Source: Saccharomycopsis fibuligera x Saccharomycopsis cf. fibuligera
Lineage: Eukaryota; Ascomycota; Saccharomycetes; Ascoideales; Saccharomycopsidaceae
NCBI GenBank assembly: GCA_001936135.1
Contig: CP012811.1
Coordinates: 1,054,001 to 1,118,000, forward strand
Direction of reading: 5' to 3'
DNA length: 64,000 bases
The notes below the pieces were generated by a model that saw nothing but the letters and a program-made list of their open reading frames with translations, did not search any database and had not been told where the DNA came from. Positions 18,125-27,600 of this stretch are shown here, piece by piece. Positions within the stretch are counted from its first letter, which is position 1. Every line of letters begins with the position of its first letter. A program made the position numbers and the translations under genes.

Positions 18125-20260
18125 ATGTTTGGCTCATCAGAATCGCCAAATCCATTAGACGCCCCAGTGCTTAAAGCTACCGACGAGTCCCTAGTGTCAG
18201 ATAACTGGGAGTACATCATTGACGTCTGCGATACCGTCAACGATGATCCTGACAATGGTCCCCAGAATGCTCTCAAAGCAATCAAGAAGAGACTCGCCAT
18301 CAACAACGCAAATATCTTGCTTAGATCACTATCGTTGATTTTGTCGCTTGCTGAAAATTGCGGCTCAAAGATGAAACAGGAGATCAGCTCCAGTGAGTTC
18401 ACTAGCGTGCTTTACGGGTTGGTTGAAAACAGGGCAATTCACTACAGTATCAAGGTCAGGTTGATTGAAATTATGGGCCAGTTGAGCCAGTCTTTCAAAA
18501 GTGATCCAAGTTTGAAAAATTTGGAAAAGACGTACGCTAGAATCAAAAATGACTACCCCAACTTGGTTCCATCTGGCGCGGGAGCTGGAATCGATAACGG
18601 ACCTGCAGTGCCTAATAAGGATAGAATGAGTGAAACTGAGCTAAGAAACGAAGAGGAAGAGTTGCAAGCAGTGTTGAAGTTGTCTTTGGATGAGTACAAT
18701 ACGGCTGAAGAAGTGAAAAATTCATGGAAGAATAGTGTTGGTCCAAGCGCAAATTTAACCGGTACTACTACTACTACCAATAATAATAATAATAATAATA
18801 ATAATACTGCTGCTGCTTCTGTTCCAGCTGCTGCTCCTGCTTCCGTGCAACAACAGCAGCAACAACAATTGATTTCTCTGACGGCTCCTGGCCAACAAGC
18901 ATCCTCTTTTGGTGTGTTACAGCCAAATCCAGCGCAAGCTATCAATCCGCAACATACTGCTCTTCAACCACAATTCACTGCTCTTCAACCACAGCAACAG
19001 CAACAATTGCCAATAGGCCAAACAGAACCAACAACGTCTGTTGCTGATATCAAAAAAACCGATAAACAAACCGCAGCGATGGTGAACAAAGTAATGGCCC
19101 TATATGACCTAACCAGTTCCGAGCCTGATGAATTATCCTTTAAAAAGGGCGACACCATCACTGTTTTGGAAAGCGTTTATAAAGATTGGTGGAGAGGCTC
19201 CTTACACGGCAAAGTGGGCATTTTCCCTTTGAATTACGTCACCCCGATCAAAGAGCCTACTAGAGAAGAATTGCTCAAAGATATTGAAATCGAATACAAT
19301 ATAACTCAACAGACCAAAAACATTGAACGGTTGTTGGTTAAGTTGCAAGCTTTGAATAGTTCAGATGATCCGAGTGAAGTATTAAGTGCTTCAAATGATG
19401 AATACATTCAATCATTGTATAACAATATCACTCCTCTTAGACCCCAAGTGGCTAAATTGATTGAGAAATATTCTAAAAAGAAAGAGGATTTAATCTCATT
19501 GGACGGAAAGTTGACTGATGCGGAAAAGAAGTACAACGATTTGATGGATGCGGCGATTTCTAAATATAAGCAGCCTGCATTTGCTGCTCATCCTCCAGTT
19601 GTTCCTCAAGGGTTTGCGCAGCAGCAACAGCACCACCCTAATAATCCATATGCATTGCCTCAACAACAGCAGCATCAGCCACAATATGGACAAGCACCAT
19701 TATCTACTGGAGTTGGCGGCCCTTTATCCACCGGTGGCCCATTACATAACTATGCTACGGGCCAACAACAGCAGCAACATTCACAAATAAGCTCATTCAA
19801 TCCATCATTAACTGGTTATAACCCACAACAACAACAACAACAACAACAACAACCACAGCATACTCAGCAGCAGCATACCGGATACAATCCATACTCAAAT
19901 GTCAAACCTCAAGAGCCACTCCCAACCGGCTTAGGATTCGGTAATGCGCCATTAACGTCATCGGGACTTCCAAACATTAACTTATCAAATCTTACTGGTG
20001 GTCCAAACACCAACAGCAACAATAATAATAGTAGTATTAATCATAGTCAAGGAAACCAGCAGCAAGGAAACAAAATTACCCCACCGTATCCTATTTCCGA
20101 TCCATTACAATTACCATCATTAATTAGCCCAACAAAGACAAGCGGTGGTCCTAATGGATCTAGCGGTCCTAGCGGTCCTAGCGGTGGTGCTGGACCTGGT
20201 ACAGGAAGTTCACCATTTCCAAAAAATTCTAATGTGTTTTTACCAAAGCCTCCAGTGTGA
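18125..20260 (+). CDS. HSE1: ESCRT-0 subunit Hse1 (VHS, UIM, SH3)
   Basis: 711 residues from the ATG at 18125 (MFGSSESPNPLDAPVLKATDESL); the frame is open 30 codons further up but that part is not family-like. Hse1 pairs with Vps27 to bind ubiquitinated cargo on endosomes. It has a VHS domain at about 10-150 (VLKATDESLVSDNWEYIIDVCDTVN...), a UIM near 175-195 (EEELQAVLKLSLDEYN), an SH3 domain at about 322-378 (ALYDLTSSEPDELSFKKGDTITVLE...WWRGSLHGKVGIFPLNYV), a helical GAT-like region, and a long Q/N/P/G-rich tail with several polyQ runs. The tail makes it longer than the 452-residue S. cerevisiae protein. LAG1 is its neighbour here as on S. cerevisiae chromosome VIII. Confidence 0.95.
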   Translation: MFGSSESPNPLDAPVLKATDESLVSDNWEYIIDVCDTVNDDPDNGPQNALKAIKKRLAINNANILLRSLSLILSLAENCGSKMKQEISSSEFTSVLYGLVENRAIHYSIKVRLIEIMGQLSQSFKSDPSLKNLEKTYARIKNDYPNLVPSGAGAGIDNGPAVPNKDRMSETELRNEEEELQAVLKLSLDEYNTAEEVKNSWKNSVGPSANLTGTTTTTNNNNNNNNNTAAASVPAAAPASVQQQQQQQLISLTAPGQQASSFGVLQPNPAQAINPQHTALQPQFTALQPQQQQQLPIGQTEPTTSVADIKKTDKQTAAMVNKVMALYDLTSSEPDELSFKKGDTITVLESVYKDWWRGSLHGKVGIFPLNYVTPIKEPTREELLKDIEIEYNITQQTKNIERLLVKLQALNSSDDPSEVLSASNDEYIQSLYNNITPLRPQVAKLIEKYSKKKEDLISLDGKLTDAEKKYNDLMDAAISKYKQPAFAAHPPVVPQGFAQQQQHHPNNPYALPQQQQHQPQYGQAPLSTGVGGPLSTGGPLHNYATGQQQQQHSQISSFNPSLTGYNPQQQQQQQQQPQHTQQQHTGYNPYSNVKPQEPLPTGLGFGNAPLTSSGLPNINLSNLTGGPNTNSNNNNSSINHSQGNQQQGNKITPPYPISDPLQLPSLISPTKTSGGPNGSSGPSGPSGGAGPGTGSSPFPKNSNVFLPKPPV

Positions 20261-21248
20261 CTGTATAATAAATCTACAAAGTAAAAACCTCAAAAAATGG
20301 TTTTTGAAACTTTTGAGTTCTATTAATTGTTTTTTCTCACTAATTGGGAGAAAATTTAATGGCAGCTTGCAATTTGCCGCTAGTGCGACTATTTTGCGTT
20401 TATTTTGGCTTTTATATTCTGCTTTTTTACAGCCTCTTGATGTTTTCAACAGTTAGTTTTTCTATTAATATTACAGAATGTTCTTTGTTTTTTCAACGTT
20501 TTATTTTACTTTTATAATACACCGCTACCACTGTTTGTTTGTTTTTTTCATTTGAAAATGTAATCCATGTAGCCCACAACATTCAACTCCTTGTCACGCT
20601 CATTATAAGGAAACCCTTAATAATTTTAAAGAATTATCATGAAAAGGTAAGAACTTTATAGCAAATAACGGTGAACTAATAAACTTGAATTTTGATATTG
20701 TCGAATTAACTAGTTATTTATTACCACTGTATGCGTCCGAAGATCGGATATGGGTTACAAGCACCATACACATACATACAGACAGACAGATAGACATTGC
20801 ACGAGTGTATACAATGCATTGAAGATGTAAGCATACAGCGTGGAGACGATACCCCTTTTTGACAATCACCGCCTTTGTCACTGTCGTTGTTGTTTCCAAG
20901 AAGAAAACAAATTTGTGATCCTGAACTTTTTGCGTAATCATCCCTTGAGTAGTGAACTTTTTGCATTTGAGAATATGGTTGTGGTTTATTTAGTTTGACC
21001 ACCATGCGTGCATACTCCCTTCTGTGCATCATCACGAAGTTGGCCTCCCGCCCTGAAGGGTCTTCTTTGGCCTTACAGGAGAAAGAAGTAGAGAAAAACA
21101 CACTTTTTTTACAACAATGTCCCCAGAACCTTCAGCCACCTACGCTAACAGGGCTAAATCTTACAAGCGGTAAATAGCAGCTCAATCAATCACGTACACA
21201 AATATATTCGCACACGTATTATACTTTCATGTTGCTGCCAGTTATATA
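20261..21248. other. Convergent intergenic region HSE1 / unknown gene
   Basis: 988 bp between converging genes. It contains CATA/GACA microsatellite words around 20,765-20,795. Open frames of up to 126 codons exist on the minus strand (20721-21101) but lack an ATG in the best part and resemble no family I know. A short plus frame from ATG 21117 ends after 18 codons. I call no gene. Confidence 0.5.
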
Positions 21249-23129
21249 TCACAAGGTAGATTTTTGTGTGCCCAACACAAAATGCTGAACTAATTGAATT
21301 CTTAAATTCATTTCAATCTTATCCTTGATGTCAAACATTTTATAAACGGCTTCATCATAAACAATCAGAGAATCTTTCTTTTTCTTGGCTTCTTGAACAA
21401 GTTTAGCAAATATAATCCATTTGTTTCTGGGCCAATTTTCGGAATTTTGATAATTTGTCGAGTCGGGTTTCGCAATCATTTTGATTGGATTCATCTCTAT
21501 GTTTGGTTTTTCATATGATGTTTTTTTGCTATCATCGCCGACATCATCATTATCAAAGTGACTCTTCTTATTTTCGTTCTTGCCGACATTTGCGTCCTCA
21601 TTATCATCATTAATGTTATTATTGTTATTGTTACCATTTCTTTTTCTATTTTTTGAAATCAAAGACCGCGAATCTTTATGTTTACGGCTAATTTTCTGAC
21701 TAACGTAACGATACACATTACCTGCATCACTCAAATCATCACTATCCGAAACTTCATCAAATTGACGTTTTCTTTTAATTTTCTTTAGCTCATCATTGTT
21801 ATTGATTTGATTTTTTGGATTATGATGATGTTGTTGATGTTGTTGATGTTGTTGTTGTCGTTTAAAAATGTTGTTTCTATTACTATTGTTGGAAACTGTA
21901 CCATTGGACGATTGATCAAGCACCGTTTCTCCATCAATTTCTTCTGCCAGACTGTCATTCATCACAGTTGGCTCTTGTGAATATGACAGGGGATCGTGAA
22001 CGGATTTGTACAGTTTTCTTTTGTTCAATGAATTCATCGTAGATATGTAAAAATCAGTCTTAGTGGCCGACTCTCTGGAAAATGGTCTCGAATTATCATT
22101 GACACTTCCATAATTATCTGGGGTTTGCTTCTCCGAAATTAGTTTATTCTTCACAAACTTGTTCATTTCGTTATAATCATGATTATTATGTGATTCGGTG
22201 AAGCTTACTGCTCTTTGTAATTCATTAAAAGAATCTACTCTGGGTGACGAAATCTTGCTAGTTATTGGTGTTCCCTGTCTTGATCCTAGTTCACTAACCA
22301 AATATCTAGCATTGTTTATTCCTTTATGGATCGAACTGTACAACTGGCTTATTGAGCTGCTTGACTGATCAGCAATGGAACTGTCATAATTGATTAATGC
22401 GGCTGCTGCTTCAGCCTGGGCTGGAGTTTTGTTTTTTGGAATCTTTTTGCTGTTATTATTATTATTATTATTAATATCATTATTATTATCTAGAAAATCT
22501 TTGGCTGGAGTAGGAGTACGTCTGAATTTTGAATTTCCAGTTGGCGTTGATTTTAATGGTATCAATATCGTTTGCTGTGACGATTTGTCATTATTGGGCG
22601 TATGCTGAGATACATTTAGAGTGCTTTCTTCCTCATCCCTTTCGTCATCAATGACAAAGTTATCCGATGTTTGCAAATTCCTCTGTGGTTCTTTGCTCAA
22701 AAACGAATACCTATACTCATTTTTCTTGGCTGACTTGCGAACTGCTTCGGAACCTTTAACATTCACAGAAGTGGGCACCGGCAATCTTCTAGCGGGACTA
22801 GCAAGCGCGCTCAACAAGTCATCATTATCTGTTGCTGAGGCCGTTCTTTTATCAGTCCGCCGCTGCTTCTGTTTACCATTATTGTTATTGCCGGTTTGGT
22901 TTGACCTTGTCACTGAAAGCGGTTTTATTTTGAGCCCGCTATATTGGATTCGAGGAAACGACAGGTCGTTATTCAATATACTATCGTTGTGATTTATTAT
23001 GCTGCTATTGTTGGCGGTTTGATCAAACAAATCAAACTTTTCGTATCCATTTGTTGTTTTGGTGGTGGTGGCGGTGCTTGTGGGTACATTACCAATATTT
23101 GTAGGTTTTTGATGTGACCTTTCCGACAT
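21249..23129 (-). CDS. Unrecognised Asn/Ser-rich, probably nuclear protein
   Basis: 626 residues, ATG to stop without interruption; I do not recognise the family. Most of it is hydrophilic and low in complexity, with Asn runs (about 217-230 and 507-516), Gln/His repeats (about 425-440) and many basic patches such as KIKRKRQFDEVSDSDDLSD (about 456-475) and RKHKDSRSLISKNRKRNG that look like nuclear localisation signals. Several S/T-P sites (LASPARR, RRTPTPAKDF, ISSPRV) suggest phosphorylation by a proline-directed kinase. The last about 60 residues differ: WPRNKWIIFAKLVQEAKKKK...YDEAVYKMFDIKDKIEMNLRIQL is predicted helical and hydrophobic enough to fold, and is the best candidate for a conserved domain. 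No membrane segment or signal peptide. A structural or chromosome-associated role is only a guess. Confidence 0.75.
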   Translation of the reverse strand: MSERSHQKPTNIGNVPTSTATTTKTTNGYEKFDLFDQTANNSSIINHNDSILNNDLSFPRIQYSGLKIKPLSVTRSNQTGNNNNGKQKQRRTDKRTASATDNDDLLSALASPARRLPVPTSVNVKGSEAVRKSAKKNEYRYSFLSKEPQRNLQTSDNFVIDDERDEEESTLNVSQHTPNNDKSSQQTILIPLKSTPTGNSKFRRTPTPAKDFLDNNNDINNNNNNNSKKIPKNKTPAQAEAAAALINYDSSIADQSSSSISQLYSSIHKGINNARYLVSELGSRQGTPITSKISSPRVDSFNELQRAVSFTESHNNHDYNEMNKFVKNKLISEKQTPDNYGSVNDNSRPFSRESATKTDFYISTMNSLNKRKLYKSVHDPLSYSQEPTVMNDSLAEEIDGETVLDQSSNGTVSNNSNRNNIFKRQQQHQQHQQHHHNPKNQINNNDELKKIKRKRQFDEVSDSDDLSDAGNVYRYVSQKISRKHKDSRSLISKNRKRNGNNNNNNINDDNEDANVGKNENKKSHFDNDDVGDDSKKTSYEKPNIEMNPIKMIAKPDSTNYQNSENWPRNKWIIFAKLVQEAKKKKDSLIVYDEAVYKMFDIKDKIEMNLRIQLVQHFVLGTQKSTL

Positions 23130-24533
23130 GGTGTGATATGCTATGCTACTATTATTGAACTAATTGCTGTGATTTGTTGTGTGATTTGTTGTGGGCGCTA
23201 ACTGATGATATTATCTTTACGTTGATAGACGCCGTGTTGTGCAGTTGGTTTGCTTCTATAGCTTTGGACCGAGCGTTTTGTACTTCAATTTGAGTAAATA
23301 TTGAATCGTATTCAATAATCTTTTGGCATAACGCGGTTTAATAAATACTGATATTGAGGTGCCGGCGACTGAATTTTGTCAAGCCAATTTTAGTAATTAC
23401 TGTTTTATATTTTGATTTTCTTAATGTAGAACCAGATCTAATATCATATCTGATTCGCCGTTTCAGAAAAAGCTTTAAATCAAAGCGATAAAGAAAAAAA
23501 CTTGGTACTTGGCAATAGTATAAGCTTAAGATGAACAGAGTAGTGGAATGAAGAGTAGCAGTATAGTGGGCAACCTGTATCACATCTATTCTATCTCATA
23601 ATCCCCAGGCAAACGGAACGCGTCGTTGTGTTTGCATTTCCCTTTTTCTGTTTATCAGTGTGGATTGACGCATGATTGGCATTGGGATATTTAATTACTA
23701 TGCGCACTCACATTCTAGCAAAATGTTTTATACGGTAGTCTATCGATGGTATAACATACTAATATGCTAAATATTACAACAACAAGCTGAACAAAAAGCA
23801 CATCATCCACCAAAAATAATTTTTGTTTTACGCTGAGATACGGTAAAATATGCCCAGGTGGTAAGTGCAGCTTGTTGCATTGCGGCATTATAGTTTGTCA
23901 CTAAACAAGAAATCCTTGGCCTCATAAAAATTTCAAGTGCCGTAGACCGCCACTATATGGCAAAGTGTTAATTATTAGTACTGTAGTTGAAGAGACTATT
24001 GATAAAGCATTTTCATATGTTTCTGTTATATTTTCAAGTAACATGTTGTTATTTGGTGTGACTATTGCATCAGCCGTAGCTATGTTCCAGGAATGTATTG
24101 CTGCTGTTGAATACCACAGTTGCTTAAACATATTCCAAAAACTTTTTTAAACAGATATTTTGATATTTCAGACTATATATGAGCTTTTACCAGTTCTGAG
24201 CCTCTTTATAATGCCCAACAATATTCCTCAAAGTTTCTACACCATTAAAAAACAGATAATTAGTCTTATACAATATTTTTGAGCAAAGTTTTTACAAAAG
24301 CGTTTTTGAGATATATTGGTTTTTTAGCAAAAATCTTGCAATTTGAAAATTTTGTGTATACGATCTGGTCTGACGGACGATTGTGTCCGCAATGAGCCTA
24401 AAATAGCATTTTGCTATTATAAAATTTGCATTTTAAGAAAGATAAAGACTAATGAAACAAACTTTGTGGGAAAGAGTTACTGAAAGAAATGTCGTAATTT
24501 ATGAGGAGTATGAAGTAGTTGAAAAAAAAAGTC

Positions 24534-24564
<31 letters not shown>

Positions 24565-24694
24565 GTGAATAAAAAAACAACTAAAGAATTGATAAACAAG
24601 AAAATTTATGGTGCATATACAAGTGACAAGAATGACAATGTAGTAAGTGATAAATCGCATCACTAAGTCTCGCTAGCTCGTTCGCTTCCGCTCA
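23130..24694. other. 1.57-kb intergenic region upstream of the unknown gene
   Basis: It holds the promoter of the unknown minus-strand gene on the left and the UFD4 3' region on the right, including an (AAT)n microsatellite at about 24,537-24,564. Around 23,920-24,150 both strands have open frames of about 60-70 codons that mirror each other; neither has recognisable similarity, so I treat them as chance or an unidentifiable relic. Confidence 0.5.
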
Positions 24695-27600
24695 TCAAGA
24701 TAACAAGAAAGCACCAAGCCCTTCATTTATCGATTGCAATAATCTGTCTCTCATTTTATCCTTTGATGAATATTCAGGCAACTTTAAATAATTAGCACAA
24801 GTCATTACACTAGGCAAATAATCATCAGCAGTAAATCCATCTTCACTTGGTTTACGCACCACTGTAAATTCAGGTCTTAATGCTTTAAACCCACCAATTG
24901 GCAACTTTGGCGATCCAGTCATAAATTGCAAAAATCTACGACGTTCATCCTTATTGAACGAAGTCATAATTTCTAAAAGTCTAATCACCGATTCAGAATC
25001 AACAGTGTAGCCATGATTAGCATGAATCGATGAATATAATGTTTCAAATGACCAATCTTCTTCCCCGTTACCAAACATAGAAATTAATTCACCTGGGGTG
25101 AAAATAGTAATTGCGTTGTATGGGAAAACTTGCGAGAATCCGTCAATAAAAGCATTAATTTGACGAACCACACCTGAACCAATGGTGAGATCTACCACAT
25201 CATCAATATATTCTGCAAGATTAGCCATAGTAACGGAAATATCATCACCATTTGCCACTAATTCGATTTCAGAGTATCCTGGTAAAGTAAATGTTAGTGC
25301 CAAATCTTCCAATGTGGCGCCATCAACTTGAATTCTTTCAGCATCACTGCTCAGAAGCTTTTGTGCATCACGAATCTCAAGGTATTTATGAAGATGCAAC
25401 AAAGACTTAGCTAATCCACCATCAACATTAGCCACTTTACCAATCATTGCGGTTCTTGGTAACTTGTTATATTTGATAACACCAGTAGCGTTAATAATCG
25501 ACGCTAACTCAAAGAAAAACTTGTTGAAGGCAAAATCAACCAATCTGCTATCCAATAATGCTCTAGCAACCAATTTGCCCAACATTTTGAATAAGGATAA
25601 AACTTTCTTACCATTGCTACTGTTGGCAATAGTATCATTTATTGGTGTCGGGAATAATCCTGTTGGATAATGCACATATGGGTTTTCTTCATTATCATCT
25701 TTTCTCCATAGTTTCAACGATTTTCTGCAAAATTCTCTAGAAATTGTAGAATAAAATTCAAGAGTTGGACCTAAACCACTGCCCTCTTCATTAAAATATT
25801 CAATTTCTAAAACACTTGGATGGTTACCATACATATCAAGCAACTTAATACCGCTTTGCAAAATGTGCTTTCTGGAGATCCGTATCTTGTGTCTGTTAGG
25901 TCTGCCCAACTCAGTAATAGCGTTGGCACTAGCACTGTTACTGTTGTTACCATTTTCCTCGCTTGTACGAATTTTCCATTGTTGAATTAATCTTGAATAT
26001 CCAAATGACGTTGACTGCAAAAAGAACAATCTGGAATTGATAGGGAATAAGAATGGAAATTGTTTGGTAATATGAACACTCCAACCTGGTAAAGTGCCAC
26101 TAACAACAATCAATGGCTCTTCAAGCTGTCTGTTTAATTTGGCCGTCAATTTCCAGTTCAGGAATAATGAATCATTAGTTCCCGATTCTTCCACAGCAGC
26201 ATTGATATTAAATAAGATTTTTAATAGCTTCAATATGCTCACAGACAATGTATCATTAAGTGCAGTTAAATCATCTTCACTGGTTTTAGAAGCATAATTC
26301 AATTGTTCATTCTGATTCTTGCTCAGAGGCTCTTTACCGCTAACTTTACGGAACTTCACTAAATGCGGACGGCCCCAAATTTCACTAGTATCAATTGGCT
26401 CGCTGGTGTTGTGGGTATTATTGCTAGCTTGGAAAGATCTATAAATGGCGCCATAAATTGTGGTTTCCAAAGGTATAACTTCGCCATTGATAGAAAACTC
26501 CAAATACCAATCGTTTTTCTTGCTGTTTTCTTCCTGATGGTCTTGCTCTTCTTCCTGATGTTTTGAATCATCCTGAGACGCACTGATTGTATCTAATTCA
26601 TCTTCTTCTATAGCGTTCTCTCTGTCTAAATCATCAAACTCATTTGCATCTTCGTCAATGTCATCTTCATCATCTTCGTCTTGATCAGCCGGTAGCCTAG
26701 ATTCACTGCTACTGACTCTGCGGTTGCGGTTAGCAGACGATAGCATTACATCAGTGAGCCTAGTGAACACAGTGACTCTGCTTTTCAAAAATTCATGAAT
26801 AGTTTTGAATGTAGCAATAGCATGGGTGGATAACATCAATGATTTATAGTTTTCTGGGAATGAAGCATCAGCATCATCGCAATTGAGACGTAACTTGATT
26901 TGCCTTGCCATTGAGATTGCTTTATTTGATGTACTAGAAGAAGAGCCAAGGCCAAAATAGGCGCCACCGGTGCTGCGTCCCGATGTCAAAATTTCAAATG
27001 ATTCGGATCTACTCAAACCTTCCTGGAGTTTGTTAACAAGCAAAGCTAATGGAACTTCTTCCCCAACAAACTCTCTTTTCACAAAAATTTCGACAAAACT
27101 GTTGTAGCATGAGCTACCGATTTTGCCAATAAAATCACCGCTGTCACCATTCAGCTCTTCATCATAGCTGAAGAGAGTAATAAGAGCAGGTATTATTCCT
27201 GATGAAGTAAGTTCAAAACTGGATATAGCAATTTCGCCATCACTCAAACTATTAGCAAGATTTTTCCACAACGCAATCCAATCAGCGTAGCTAAAATGAG
27301 CAATTTTATCAGTTTGTTTTAAAATGCTAACAACTTCTTCATGAAGTTTCATATGTTGCGGTTGTTCGTACAAGTTAGAGGTTTTACTCTTATAGTACTG
27401 TTCATCAATGCTGGTAAGCAAATTAATCAATGTTCTCACAATAGCAGTATCTTTAAATCTGGAAATACTAAAATTGCCAGTAACATCCTGATCATCCAAG
27501 TCATCACTGCAATGTCTACTTCCGAATCTGTTAAAATCAAAATCATCAAAGTTTACTTCATTATCTTCGTCATCATCTTCATCTTCATCTTCATCTTCAT

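Noticed and set aside
20721-21101. Minus-strand frame of about 126 codons between HSE1 and the unknown gene
   Set aside because: The most protein-like part lacks an ATG, the rest is a microsatellite read-through, and I recognise no similarity.
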